NCBI GenBank assembly: GCA_948567375.1
Contig: OX419758.1
Coordinates: forward strand, 62,997,001 to 63,061,000
Reading direction: 5' to 3'
From: Lunularia cruciata
Taxonomy: Eukaryota; Streptophyta; Marchantiopsida; Lunulariales; Lunulariaceae
Length of the DNA stretch: 64,000 bases
Made by a program: the position numbers and the translations under genes. Below the pieces are notes generated by a model. That model saw only the letters and a program-made list of their open reading frames with translations. It was not told the origin of the DNA and made no database searches. Positions 21,121 to 38,104 of the stretch are shown here, in pieces (the first letter of the stretch is position 1; each line of letters begins with the position of its first letter).

Positions 21121-23411
21121 ATATTGGTTAATTATAAACTTGATAAACAATTATTAGATTAATATTTGACATGCCATTAGAACTCAAGGTGGGAGTCATG
21201 TTCTTTATCTCTTTCTTTTCATTGTCATGCAATAAAATGTTTATATAGAGAAAGTTGTTTGAATTCGAGTGAAAGTTTTATTTCTTACATATTTCCAAAT
21301 CTTATTGAAACTAAGTTTGATTTAATTAAATTAGTAGAAAATACTTCTCAAAAAAGTTTAATACTATTCATGATGAAAGTGAAAATTACTTGTAGTAAAG
21401 TACATTTTTCATTAACAATAAATTACCCTACTCTACTCCCGGTATAACTTTTTAAGTTATTGAACACTGCCACCTTTCTCCCCTTATTCAACAAGGGGTC
21501 AATATAATCTTAAAAAATATTGAATGGAAGATTCAAGTCAATAGTCACCTCATACATACAGCAAAGGGAGATCAGTTTTAAGTTTCAAATTTTCCGTAAG
21601 ATAAGTCATTCCTTTTTTGCTCCTAGTAAAGTAAACTTGGGCACTAACAAATATCCAAACATGTTCACCAAACATAATAATTTCATCGGTACACTATTCC
21701 CAATAAACTAGTCTCTCATTGCACATAGGGAGGATTGATTGATTCTTGAAGTAGATGACAAAGCAGCATGCAATAAACCAAAGCATTGTACAAACTTCTA
21801 GATGAGAAATTTGTAGGAATTGAGAAGTGAAATTCACTCTCTTCTACCAAAGCCCTGAATCACCTAAAACGCAAAGCAAACCTGATGACTTTATGGGCAG
21901 TTTTCCTCCTATGTTCTGTTTAAACTCGTATATGGCCTCGCCTGCATTGCCTCGACAGCAATGGTGTGCCAGAAACTGGCTGGCTTTTCTGCAAAGGAAT
22001 AAATATACTCATCAAGAGTATCAAGCTGGGACCAGCTGTATGACAATTGCTCTTTTCCTGCAACAAAATAGCAATCACAATATAATACTATGCAGCAAAT
22101 TTTGCAACCTAAACGCAGAGTGCAGCAGTCTGAGATTTGAATTGTGTTGGAGGGGGGGATCAGCTCATGTTCATGTGCTGATGAATCCAGCAGTTTGTGA
22201 GTTGGGAGCGAGCACTGGGGATTTGGGAAGACGTAGAAGATTGTCTTTACAGTAGTGGTTGGATTGCATCGGTAAGAAAGAAATTTGGTGACTGAATTGT
22301 GAGGCAGAGAAGTTGTTTTGTGGAGGACTGCATAGGTGAGAATAGTACATACAGGAAAGTAGGAAAGCAATCACGTTTGTATGGGCTTTTGAGGATTTTG
22401 TTTGATGGGTTTTGGGGAGAGGAGCGGAGCAACCGGAACTGTAGAACTCTATGGATTACGATGTGGAGGATATTCAATGTTTCAGCTGACGACTTCTCTT
22501 ACGAGTTTTCTTCACTCTGTTCCTGCTTCAGGCGGTCAATCCTGCGCTCTTTGATGGTGCTGCCTCCGGGTCACAGACCGCAGCGCAGTAGCTGCTGAAA
22601 CCTGATCTATTGCGGAGGAGGAGATGGTGCTGGTGTTCTTATATGCTTGGAGGTCCGAGGATTCGTAACCATTTTTTGTGGATGTTTTTTAAGGAAAATA
22701 ACCTGGCCACGTCCGGAATTTCTTTTTTCTTCTGTCCAGGGTTTAGAAATCTGCGGGGAAGCAGAGTGTCTGGTGAAACTGGATTCAGCTTCAGTTTGAG
22801 CACAGAGCCCAGATCGAGAGAGGTTACTGCAGGGGAAGGAGTTGACACCCAGGGATAATTTGGAAATTGGGGGCTCTCAATGCCCGTTCATAGAACGTGT
22901 CAGGACGATTATAATGTGCTATCTTATAGATTTCAGGAACAATCGGAGCTGGGGTTATCATCAAAATTGACGAGAAGATGTTAGTGTCGATGTTCAATTT
23001 TCAAAGTTGAACCAAATTGCTGCTCAAAATAAGAAGGTGCGCTGTTTATAGATAATGCTTCTACTAGAACTCCAAAACCCTAGAAAGCAACGATCTATTA
23101 GGAATGAATTCCCCTTAGTCGGTTGATCAATCAAGGCTTTAGGAAATCTTAGTAAAAGAATTAAGGACGAAATTTGACTATGAGAGGCAAACTATGGCAT
23201 TCATGAGCACACAATTTTAGAAAATCGGGAAAACCTGTGAAGATTGAAGTTTATTTTGCAGCTTAGTCAGACTGAATTTGCAGATTTTCGATGTCAATTT
23301 CGGTGCACAATAGCCAATAAGGCCTAAGAGAAAGAAACAAAGCTGGAGCGAACTTCTCGTAACCGAGTTGGTGAAACTGCTCTGCCTAAGAGTAGGGCAC
23401 ATTTACGCAGA
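21121..23411. other. Intergenic DNA upstream of the VIRILIZER fragment
   Basis: No gene is recognised. The part from about 21.8 to 23.4 kb is less AT-rich than its surroundings and directly precedes the VIRILIZER-like start codon, so it may contain that gene's promoter and leader. Open frames of 60-150 codons occur on both strands there, but none shows recognisable motifs. Confidence 0.35.
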
Positions 23412-24332
23412 ATGAGGCATCCAAGTCTGAGTGTATTATTTGCGGGAACATTCATACATCAAATTCCTGGCGACCATGTGGATGAGGTAATAAAAGGGTG
23501 CGGCTGGATACAGCAGTCTGTAGCATGATTTTTGACGCAACACATGTGGAGAATTCTTTCACTCTGTGGTTGGGTGCTGAAGACTGACTAATTCATTGCC
23601 ATCCACTGGGCAGGTCCGATTTGATGAACCAGTCATCATCTCTGCAATCGAGATAATGGATCTGCATGCGCCTTCAGATTATACAGCAATCTCTCTCTAT
23701 GAGTAGGTGTTCACAAGGCCCAGAGATGCCTTCTTGTCTTCTCATTCTTTGTTTTGGATGCTCCAGCCTTCTAAGCATTTGTTGAAAGTAGACTGAATTT
23801 TATTGTACATTTGCTGAGGGGATCAAACTTAGGGCCTGGAATATGGGTCCATTGGGAGTTACTTGAGTGGTCCCATTGAATTTCATTGCTGTACAGGGAG
23901 AGTAGTGTACAAACTTTTCCTGTGGACATATTTTTCCGCAGTGGTGGAGATGAGTGCTTCAGGCGCTTAACCAATCCCTTTCTTTATTACTCTTCAGCAC
24001 CACCACTTCTCGACCAAGATGTTGAGGTTTGCTCTTCCTCACTTCCAAAATTCCTAGTTCTATTCTCTGCTCATCTTTTGAGCGCTTTGCATGTCTTTGG
24101 TGTAATGACCATAGAAATTTGTTTCTGTAGTCTTCAATTTCTCTAAGATGGGGCTGATGGGACCAAGATATCTATCTAGTCTTACTGTTGATGAATTTCT
24201 GTGCTGTATCTGGGGAGATAGGCAACAGAAGAGGATTTTGGGAGCTACTGGAATCTGGAGGTAGCTGAGACTGACCATCTTGTGCTTCGAGGAACACATG
24301 ATTCTTTGACGATGATTTTGTATGGCAATTAG
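23412..24332 (+). CDS. VIRILIZER-like N-terminal fragment (121 aa)
   Basis: Four exons (23412-23486, 23614-23702, 23897-24026, 24261-24332) with GT-AG introns and matching phases give 121 aa. They align in order with the N-terminus of plant VIRILIZER, the large scaffold of the nuclear m6A mRNA methyltransferase complex. Matching parts are LFAGTFIHQ and HVDEV, then RFDEPVIISAIEI, then FPVDIFFRSGGDECFRRL with NPFLY, then DHLVLRG and LTMILYGN. A TAG follows immediately where relatives continue for about 2000 residues (length from memory). I see none of the remaining exons in the next 12 kb. It could be a truncated gene copy, a short isoform, or an intact 5' end using a cryptic donor (GTAGAG at 24332) to distant exons. 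The absence of frame damage suggests it is recent or still constrained. Confidence 0.75.
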
Positions 24333-27300
24333 TAGAGTGCTGGAGGAGGACTTCACCCATCGGCTGTTCTACAATATTCTTTCTGAGGCTCAATTCGAAG
24401 AACTGGGTTAGATGCTCAGAGTAGGGAGTTGAAACTACGCTGGAATTAGACGTACGATGACATTACTGAGACTTGAATCAGGTTGAGGACAGTAGAATTC
24501 AGTAGTCCTCCAGAATTTGTTCACTGCCATTATAGAGAAAAGCAAACGGCTCATAACAGGAATTGTAAGCATGAGTTATAAATTATCACGTGTAACTATG
24601 GTCTGAACGTACCAGATTAGCTGAAGCAATCTTCCACACGAGGCGAAAGAAGTTTAATGTTTAGACTGTAGTCCAATCTCTTCATCCTGATCTTATTGCC
24701 CCATCCATGGGTTATTGTCGAGCACTCTACACCGTTTGAGAACAACTTCTTGCAGGTCTATCGGGCTTCTTAATCTCATTTGCAGTCACCTTGAAGCACA
24801 TACGAGTTTAAACACTGAAAGTAACAGAGATAAAAAGGTCAACTTACTGCATCATTGACACGTTTGAACTTCGACTGGCTTATGACAATCTCTCCAAAGT
24901 CTCTTTCTGAATGTGTATACCATGTCAAATTGATATTACACTGAAACTCAGACTAAGATTAATATCGTACTTCGGATTTGCTAAACAGGCCTTTGTAACC
25001 TTCATGTGTCGTCTCTCAATCTGTGGATTATGGGAAGTTCGCGATTGTCTACCCTCCACAAAATGGATGAATATGCTGCAACTGGAACTACTTATGCACG
25101 TTTGCTTTAGGGAACTGGGGAATGCTGCCTTTGCGTAGCAATTCCTCCAAGCACGTCACCGAATCTATATGAAGTTTGTGAGTGTCTACAATACAGAGTG
25201 GATCAACATGCCGAACCAAATTTTGATTTCAGCTACTTGCCTACAGATTTTGCGCTTTTCCAATTAATATCTGACTAGGAGCAGCGGAACTGAGGAAGCA
25301 CGGTCGTGCGAAGCATGCTCTATTACCTGGGAATCGTACTGTCCTTATACATAGTTTAGCAGATTATGACTTCCCGTACATAATTCAGCAAACCTGTCGT
25401 TCACATCAATCATCAAACAGTTTCTTTGTGATGAGCTCAATGAGCCCATGTCATTCAGATCCGCAATCTGTTTCCCTAAACACATGTCTCTTCGAGACCT
25501 AAAGTTCTAAAGGCTGTAGATTTGAGCTTAGTGGTTCAGACTTTGACGTACTTGACAAAGGAGAAAAATGGGGAACCTTTGAGTCACAGCGTAGTAGGTA
25601 CTTACAGGTGATCCGAAAATTTTTTGTTGCTGCAGATGAAGCTAATTGATTCCTTTAGTGACGACTGCTCGAGTCCGCTGCTATCTTTATGCATTTCCGG
25701 ACAGCATTTTTGATCCCATGTATCTGCGACTAGTCCAGGAATGCCAACTTTTCAGTATATAGAAGGCGGTCAAATAAGGAAGAATTCAGCCTATGATTTT
25801 TTCTTAGCAAGGAGATATATATGATATTTGTTGGTAAACGAGCAGTTTAGTATCCCAATATGTCCGTTATCGGAGGCCGTGCCCTGCGGGAATGTACCAT
25901 GTATCGTGGCCAGGTGAGCTGATTATCAATATACACTCAAGATTTGTCCTGTCTAGGTTTCTGGTGTGGCGAAGATAAGAGATTTCGTCCATCCACAGAG
26001 CCATGAGGGAATTTGGGCTTTTCTTTCTGAAAAGTAAGGAAATCTAGTCGAGAAGTGACTTTAGCAGTGTGTTCGTAAGGCCTGAGATGTAAACAGGTGG
26101 CAACGAATGTTTCTCAGATCGTGGCCACCACGATCTAGATCTCATATGGGCTCTCGGATGCTTGAGCAATTTGGGGTGAGGATCCTTGGGAAGAACGCAG
26201 ATTATGGCTTTCGGTGATGAAACAGCACCGACGAGCAGGAAAGTTACTGAGACTAATGTATCGTACAAGGTCACAGCATCGTTGAAATTAGAATGAATGC
26301 AAGACTGTTCAGCCTCAGAAATCAGAGAAACGTCGAACTTCACCAGAAGAGGAAACAAATACTCTGCAGTCACAATAAAGTGGAGGATTAATAGATTAGC
26401 TATAGGACAAAGCAGATATGCCGCACTCTAAGCGTGGAGCCATAGCCTTTTACTCAAAAGCAAGAAGATAGCAGGATACGTAAGCTGCTGGTGTCACTGA
26501 CAACAATGGGATGAGGGAAAATAGCTCATTGCACCATTAAACAGACGTCTCCTTGATTATCCGAGCTGGAACCGTCCTAAAACCTGCTCGTTGACTGCTG
26601 TTATTGCATATACCATTTGCTCAGGAACCTGTGTCCGTCCCTGAGATGTTCGATTCGTGCAATCTATTAGCGATGAAATGGACTCAGTACGTCTTAGCAG
26701 TGACTACTTTATGAAAATCCTTATGAAACTGTGCATACTGCACATGGGCTATCGTAATATCAACAACGGAAAAAGAGAGATTGGAATCGCAAAAGCTGAA
26801 GGCCTTTGTGAAGGAAATATGCCAGGGAGTGTCTACTTCGGGGACCAGCTGCCTTCTCGGTACAGAGAGAGTAGGTTGGGCGGTGCCGGTGTAGAGAAGA
26901 GGTTAAAGTTGAGAGTGAAACTTCAATCTCATTGGTTTTGGGCCCAATGGTCCTGATCAAGCGACATTGCAGTCGCTTTCCCTACAAGAAAATTTCAGAT
27001 GTTATTCATTATTGTGTTCAGCAGGTGACTCTGCATGAGAGATACATAAGATACATCGAGTGGTTTCAGAAACAGACATGTTCAGGCTGCTACGGGTGAA
27101 AGTCACGATAACTGCGGTCACAGTGAACGTGAAGAATCCCCAAAGGTATTCAAGGGCATATCTTCGGAGATAACTCTTAAGAATGAAATGAGATGAACTG
27201 ACTTTGAGCCGCAATCCTGATCAGCTCAATGAAGTTCTGCTCACAGTGGTGACTAGTCTTGAACAGAATTGGTCAATCGTGTTTGTGGATAGAGATGGTA

Positions 27301-27729
27301 GTGTGCGGCAACGATAATCAGCTGACGTCTAAAATTTCACAACTGGCGACCAACTGCTGTAGGTCCACAAGGAGACGACAAATAACAATTATGATAGGAA
27401 TGTGATTGGTTACACACGTTACATTAGTCTATGTAGCATTGTGCTCGCTGTAAATTGCAGTTTACAACTACTGCTAAGAGGACCACGCTTGGCTCGATGC
27501 AATCTTAATTTCTCGTCGGCATGACCGTGGGAGTACCTAATTCGACTTAGGGGCAAACAGATTGTGGCAGTTGTTTTAGAATACTGAGACAAACTTAGAC
27601 CTTGCCAATTGTGTGAGGAAAAAAGTCGTTTTATACGTTCTTAGTTGTGTGGTGGATGAATAAGGTGATTCCGATACACATTTGAGGCAATCTTGGAGCT
27701 CCAAAAAATTAGTCTGAGACCCAACGTCC
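24333..27729. other. No confident gene; two minus-strand coding-like frames
   Basis: Continuation of the VIRILIZER gene was sought here and not found. On the minus strand, 26044-26373 is a 109-codon frame with a splice-acceptor-like TGACTGCAG at its start and one hydrophobic segment (LVSVTFLLVGAVSS). 27002-27214 holds another hydrophobic segment (YLWGFFTFTVTAVIVTF). They could be exons of an unrecognised membrane protein or chance frames. Confidence 0.3.
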
Positions 27730-27769
27730 CTCAGGTTGAAGGACCGGGGTCTCGGTCCTTCAACCTGAG
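27730..27769. repeat. Perfect 17-bp inverted repeat (hairpin)
   Basis: CTCAGGTTGAAGGACCG at 27730-27746 is followed by a 6-base loop (GGGTCT) and its exact reverse complement at 27753-27769. The flanks ACGTC and GACGT extend the stem after one mismatch. The structure is GC-rich compared with its surroundings. Its function is unknown. Confidence 0.9.
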
Positions 27770-27810
27770 CGACGTATGTTGCCAGGGAGGGGCAGATTAT
27801 GGAAGGCTGA

Positions 27811-28029
27811 GTGTTTTGCCAAGTTTTTGTTTCCAGTAGACCGAGGCTTCATGTTCTTGAAGTAAAATTAAGGATCCCTGGAAAATTTTCAGTGCAAGAA
27901 AACAAGAATGACGACTTTGGACGCGTCGACCAGACCATACGTGATCATATTGAGAAATCAGCCGTCCCTCATGTGCAGTACAGTATGCTTCCTAAGTCGA
28001 ATCGGGAAAAGCTATATCTACGCAAGTAG
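27811..28029 (+). other. Possible unrecognised exon or short ORF
   Basis: This 72-codon frame is preceded by a TTTGTTTCCAG acceptor-like site at 27824-27834 and ends in a stop. The translation is charged and non-repetitive (includes LHVLEVKLRIPGKFSVQE) and looks more protein-like than neighbouring frames. I recognise no family, and no partner exon was found. Confidence 0.2.
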
Positions 28030-31649
<3,620 letters not shown>

Positions 31650-34148
31650 CGAATCTAATGTGATTACTTTAATGATTGCGTTATCTGATTAATTTACTAA
31701 GAAAGAAGAAATGATATTTCTTTACATGAAATAGTAAGCTCTAGTACATTAACTGATAAATATATCGAACTCTATTCTTATAGTCCACTATTTCAGAAGT
31801 TAGAAGTATAATTGGAGCATTTAATTAATATATTCTACTCGTCGTGAATCCTGCATCAAGGGTAACTCATCGTCTCAAATTATATACAACTTTACGTTAA
31901 TCCATATGATTTAATTTATATCAGCATTCTCTCACTATGAACAATATGAACCTTTTTCCAATATGAACTACTCACATTCCCTTGGCGTCAAAGAATAGTC
32001 TCCCTAAAGATATAACATATAACGTATAACTATCCTCTAACTTCCAGAAACATCGAATCATATGATGTGGTGTAGCCATCATTGGTGAAAACGTAAACCT
32101 CAAAAGGAATTGTACAAATCTATTTGGGACGAAAGTGATTTTGGAAACCAGAATCTGCGACAGATTCTGGTTCGATTCGATTGTCCTTCAGACTTCAGAG
32201 TCTCTACATCCTTCTCTTCTCTACTCTACTCTACAGTACACTTCTCTACACTACAAATACTCTACTTTACATCAGAGGCTCTACAAGAAGGACAAAGTGT
32301 AGCAAAGCCGTTACGTCCTCACGTAAGAGAAGAAGGCGACCGCGTAGAAAAAACTCAGGTTGGTTTCTTCCTTGCCAAAACAGTGTATAGAGATGTTCTC
32401 GGCAGAGATCAGGATTTTCGGACCCCTTACCCGGCGGATCATTCTGACCTCAAATTGACAAAGCTATAAAAGCTAACTCTTACATAAAGCAAGACGAAGC
32501 AATGTGCAGTACATAGCTTCTAACCTTAAACGTGGCAAAAAGACACTAAAGTTATATAAAACCCGTCTCGTTCCATTCGAAATGATGGTGGGAGCTGTAT
32601 CTGTGCTTTATCCAAACATATAGGAGATTTTCTCCAACCCTAGGGTAAGACTAGTTGCGCATTTTAGTGTTATCTCAGATTCAAGTTGAGCTAATAGTGG
32701 CAATGACAATGATCATGTTGAAGAATATAATGAAGTTTTCTATACACTCCGTGCAATTCGTTTCTAACTTTATAGTTCAATATGGATTCCCATTCCAAGT
32801 TCGAAAAATGGCGCCTATGCATCCATCCATCACCCAACAATATCCACTCGGGACATTGTCCCCCGTTTCTTGGAGGGAGTGATAACTATAACCTTCACAA
32901 AGACTGTTCCCTAAGAGAATGTTTGCTTCGATATCCCTCACCTGATTTTCGACAAGGTAACTCTCGACGTCTCCGTGTAACACTACCCAAAAGGACAAAC
33001 ATTCAAAGCATAAATAAGATCCAACATTCAAAGCACTTTTCAAACGTGATGAGGAACTGATACTCCCGTTGAATTGTATTGACTTACACAAAAGTAAAGG
33101 CCTCGTGTAGATGGATCCTATTCTGTCCTTAGTGAGCGGAACTTCACAGCCACGGAATATTGTGGTACTTGGCGTTACTACCATTCTGTGGCTAGCTTGA
33201 GTAGCCACGTGGTATTCTGTCCATCTCGCATGCCCAAGACGCCGGTTCCTCCGGCTGCGGAGGTGAAGCATGACAGGAGACAGGCGGTGAAACGTGACCG
33301 TGAAAAAGGTTACGCTGGTCACCATAAACTCTTTACGTAGTCATGCGGAGATATGGCCCGTATTGACAAAGTTTAGGAAGAAGAATAGTGGGACAAAAGC
33401 CGTCTAAAATTAGATATACGTATTTCAGATGTGATATACGGTATAGGATTCAATTGGCAAAGCGCATTCTATTTGACATTAGTCGGACCTTATCGACTGC
33501 TGTAGCTTTACAACAATATTGTACATTCATATGTCTTCAATGAGCGCATCAACACTCCAAATAAGTCTCCCCAAGTGGCTTGAAAAGCGAAATGATAACT
33601 CGTCGTTGAACATTGATCCGCATAGAGGAACTACCTGATGCAGTCATTCTATGCGAAATTGGATAACTGTTATCTTGGAAAATAGATGATTTTACGCAAC
33701 GATTTGATTCCAATACAATACCGTAAAATAAAAAAAATTTCATTGAGGTGATATATTTTTCCAGGTTGCTTGCTAATTCCTCCCACTCTACTTTGTAGAA
33801 AATTTTTAAGCTCTCCCATGAATTCCAGATTTTTCATTGGCAACCCTGAAACAATGTGCGGTCATGGACACTCAAAACATAGATTGAAGTATGTGCGATT
33901 TATAAATTTCTGGCATCTTTAGAACTCGACGAAAAAACAGGTAGAATCTATCACCTTTCTTTACTGAAGCGATTCTATGAAGTGTTTTGACTTCCATGCC
34001 TGAAGTTGTTCATGTATTCGTTGAGGTGGTCTTTTATAAATTCTCTATACTGCAATTTCGATGGACTAGTTTGGATGTTGTAGGCTGTCTTGAGGTGTAC
34101 CACTTAAAGTGTGCCGTCTATATTATATCTGAATATTGCAAAGACAAT

Positions 34149-34150
<2 letters not shown>
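31650..34150. other. Intergenic DNA, no gene recognised
   Basis: Short open frames on both strands show no recognised motif. A small perfect hairpin (AACCAGAATCTG, loop CGA, CAGATTCTGGTT) lies at 32146-32172. Confidence 0.5.

Positions 34151-34237
<87 letters not shown>
34151..34237. repeat. (TA)n microsatellite
   Basis: About 87 bp of uninterrupted alternating T and A, the third long TA tract in the window. Confidence 0.97.
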
Positions 34238-34239
<2 letters not shown>

Positions 34240-36659
34240 TATTTTGACTTTAGTGCCATTCGTTAGTATATTCCTTTTCCGTTAGTTTATTGAGTATCCA
34301 GTTTGGAGCCTCATGTTAGTAGCATATTATTTTGAAACCTCTGCTGAATTTATGAATTTTCTCTACCGTTATCACCAGTCATGAATCATGAGAATGTTAC
34401 AAGTTAGTGATAAATTGAGCCCAAAAAGGTAACAGAATTAAAAGGGGACATTCAGGTGTAGAATATTGCATAAAATAGGATGAATATTTGTTGTAAAGAT
34501 AGGAAAGGTAAAAATCTCAATCAATCAGTCTCTCTCTCTTTCTACAGGCTTGAAAGAGTGTAGAAGAGTGTCAATGATTTCTTCATTAGATTTCCAAAAA
34601 TTATCCAAAATTTCCAGTACCAAATTTTTGATCCATCTGAAGAATATAATACAAATAGTGTTCTTCTATGAAAGAAGTAAGAAATGTACTTGGATATATG
34701 TAATCAAAAATATTTTCATGAACTATTTTTACGTGAGTAATGTCCATTGTGAATATGGATGTAATTTGATATATAATCTGTACACATATCCATTTGGTCT
34801 ATAAATTAAATATCTCAAGGAAGATCAAGAAAACACAAGGTAGCTCAAGGATGACAAGCAACCTTCAAGTATTTCTTCCAAAGAGGATCTTAAGTAGGAG
34901 GGAATGGGACTCTCAAGTGAGTTCTTTTATTATTGATACACCTCACCATTGCAGACGGTCTTGATGGATGTCTCATGATAGCTAACAAAGGCATCAGAAG
35001 GATCTATGAAGTTAGCATAAGGACACCAACGCCAGAAATTCTCAAAAAACTCAATAGTCAAGGCTTTCCATCTATTTAGAAGAGTAACGAGGTATATATG
35101 ATCAGCCTAAAAAAAAAACGTAAATAACATATGGAGATAGTTATAGAGTTGCAAAATTTTGAAAGATAAACCATAAGAACGTCATGCAATAAAGGACACT
35201 TCTCATTAGCTCCTTGAAGTCTCTCATGTACACCGTCCAATGCCTCCCAACCTTTGCGACAACAATAAAACACCTAAAACAAATAAAAAGTCATTCAATT
35301 TACCAACATTGGTCTACCTTATATGATTCTCCCTCCTACCCTCCTCTAAAGAGACATGAGATCCAAGATCTAGATATACTCTCCCAAAATATGATGAGAT
35401 GGAAATAAGACAATAATCCATGAACTCAAAAGCTCTTGGGTGTAACCAAGTAAGTAATGAATATAGTTTTTAGTAACATGATTAATCCAACCCAATGTAC
35501 CAACTCGTGCCACCCAAGTCCACATGCTCTTTCTAGTCATTGAATGCTACTCACACACAACAAGGAGTGATCCATTATTGCTTCGAGCACTATGTTCAAC
35601 ATGAAAAGGAAGGAACTAGGGGTACATATGTATTATCCTAAATAAATCTGTCAAGCAACTGGTTTCATATCTATATGCAGCTACTCAAATATAAATGGCA
35701 TCCTCCTCGGTCATAAGAAACTCAAGCGTCTATTCTTTTCCAAGTACAAGCTCAATCTTTGATAAGTGTCGGAATGGTCTCCACAAGAGTTGTCAACTGA
35801 AGTCTACTTTTGTTGCAAGCACGTTGGGTGGTCCAACAATATCTCTAGAAGAGTGGTCAATTCAAGTCTTCTCCCTTCACATGCTATCTTAGTGATGCAC
35901 AACTCCACTCCAATAAACTTCTCATCTCTCATCAAATCATGCGCACCTCTTTGTATGCATAAACTGTGCTTCAAGCTCCCTTAAATAGACCCTCTCTATT
36001 TTCATAAGTATCCTCAACTACTCAACGCTTCTCTTTCTACTCGTATAGTTTGACTCAAGTACACATAGGTCCTCATCTCCAATGACTCAACTGAATATCC
36101 TTTGCTCTAAGGCAACCAGATGAAATGTAGGAACAACCACAACTAGTGTAAGAATAATATATAGAAGATCAACAAGAAGTGCAAGAACGTCAAAAGTAAC
36201 ATCTTCTAGATCCTAATCTTCATCAAAGTAACCTAATCCTAATGGCTGCGCGCAGTGTGATAGAAACAGCTTCTGGAAGTGGTTAAGGTCCATCTTTATG
36301 TCGCACGCAGTGTGATTCAAACATACAAAAGCTATACCCGAATAAACGAAACACATAAAGTAAAAGACCTGAATCGCTGAAATTCAAAGTCAATGCACAG
36401 TAGCTGAAAAACAAAGATATTCACTCTAGTAACAATACTGCTAGAAATCTTTTCATGAGCAAAGTTTACTCCTCGGTAACTCTCCTGCAAGACCGTCCGA
36501 TAGGTCATGCACTGAGATCTACAAAATCTACAAGCACTAGAAACGTGAAAGTTTGGTGGATTGATATTCACGTTATCCCAGTGAAACCTCGTCGCGGTTG
36601 TGGATAGAGTAACATGATTGCATGAAATTGAAATGGTCATAGATACGTGGAGTATTATG
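34238..36659. other. Intergenic AT-rich DNA, no gene recognised
   Basis: No recognisable coding sequence was found. It lies between the third TA tract and the first LINE-like element, and probably includes unrecognised repeat remnants. Confidence 0.45.
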
Positions 36660-37499
36660 TATTATTATTTGCAGTAGTCAGTTTGTAAAGTGGATGTGCA
36701 ACAGCTTGTGTAACTTGGTTTTGTCTCCTGCCTACTCTACTATACTCTATCAGCATTACAAGATCCACCTGCCATATATGACCTTCCATCTTTTGTCCAT
36801 TACTACCACCCAAATGAGGAGCTATAGTTGGTGGAGTCCGTCTTTGCCCATGCTTTACTCCACTCTCCACGTTTGTTTGCAAGCGGTCTATCCACACTAG
36901 TTTTTGAGCATTTATAAGATTGTCTTTCCACAGATGTGTCTGATTCAAGTTTCTCTCTTCTCTTTGCTTTCTGCCAGCATCTTTCCCCGGGGTTGGTGCT
37001 CCCAAGTGCTGCTCCTTTGTTTGGTGCATCTCGTCTCCTTGCTCTATCAAAGGAGACTTAGGAGGGTCGCCCCATAGCCATCAGAGATGTTTTCTTGCAT
37101 TTAGTATCATGCACCATTTGTCTTCAGCTTTGTCACTCCTTTTTGTCTTTCTTGTCTCCTCATAAGTATGCAATTGCAACACAAGGGGGTTGTGAGACAA
37201 TTATTGCAAGCATTAGAGCCTCTTTTGGACCTCCACCCAAATTGGGTGGTAGTCCAAGTTGATGTCTCAAATGCCTTCAATACCATTTCTCGTCTAGCTT
37301 TGTTTAGAGCTCTTTGTGTAGCCAAGGATCATATCCTTTTTTGATTGCCTTTGTGCATACTTTCTATAGCATTGATGTTATGTTTGACTTGTTATCAATG
37401 ACCTGATTGATTATTGAAGACTATGACAATCAAGAGCAAATCTGAATGATGAAACAACAAGGTACAAGATAGGCCTTATGATGTGATATCGCAAAAGGT
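36660..37499 (+). pseudogene. LINE-like reverse transcriptase, N-terminal part (copy 1)
   Basis: Decayed first part of a non-LTR-type reverse transcriptase. The clearest motif is the RT motif A region VVVQVDVSNAFNTISR with the catalytic Asp at 37261-37263. The upstream part matches minus-strand copy 2 at 46.9-49.3 kb. Several in-frame stops and shifts show it is dead. The reading continues at about 38924 after an inserted chromovirus remnant. Bases 37376-37499 do not match copy 2, so a further small insertion probably lies here. Confidence 0.75.
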
Positions 37500-37621
37500 T
37501 GTATAATACCAATAGCTAGGTATATTAACTAGAGGTGAAAATTAGCTTGGTAACATCTAGAAGGATGTTATGTATGATGTGCTTCACCTTAGATGAGTGA
37601 GAGAGGTGGGACACCTTAATC

Positions 37622-38055
37622 CTATTGGTGGAATTTGGTTACAACAATTCATTGAGTGCCTCCACACAAGTCATACCATTCTTCCTCATGTATAGAGAGC
37701 ATCCTTTCACACCTTTGAGCTTGATGAAAGTCCATCCAGCGGCTACCAAGGTCAACATTTTTATTTCTAGAATCCAATATGATGTGGAGAATGCCAAGCA
37801 CATGTTGTAGATCACCCAAAATTGATAGAAGCAATATGTAGATGCACACTACCAACGCATGGAGTTCAATGTTGGAGATAAAGTTAGGCTGTCCATCACC
37901 AACCTCATGTTGGTTGGCCCTCGTAAGCTCATACCTTATTTTATTGGACCTTTTTCCATTCTTTATGAAATTGGTGCAGTGATCTACCACCTCAAGCTAC
38001 CACCACACATGAAGATCCATCCAGTATTCCATGTTTCCTTACTACATAAATAGGC
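37622..38055 (+). pseudogene. Chromovirus integrase C-terminal region (GPY/F module)
   Basis: The frame shows EFGYNNSLSASTQ, then the GPY/F-type module FNVGDKVRLSITNL, GPRKLIPYFIGPFSI and IHPVFHVSLLHK. These are characteristic of the C-terminal part of Ty3/gypsy integrases. Stops at about 37808 and 38052 break the frame. The catalytic core, RT and gag are deleted from this copy. Confidence 0.88.
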
Positions 38056-38104
38056 ACCTTGACCGCCCCACTTCTCTTCCATATAAGAAATTTTACCTTG
38101 TCCA

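Noticed and set aside
24470-24494. Possible next VIRILIZER exon beginning VEDS after an AATCAG acceptor
   Set aside because: The match is only three residues, it ends at once in a stop, and no usable donor joins it in frame to the preceding exon.
36655-37050. 131-codon minus-strand frame and its + strand look-alike at 48248-48529
   Set aside because: Both are the antisense of the same LINE-like reverse transcriptase segment in opposite orientations. Their similarity to each other reflects repeat homology and not a gene.
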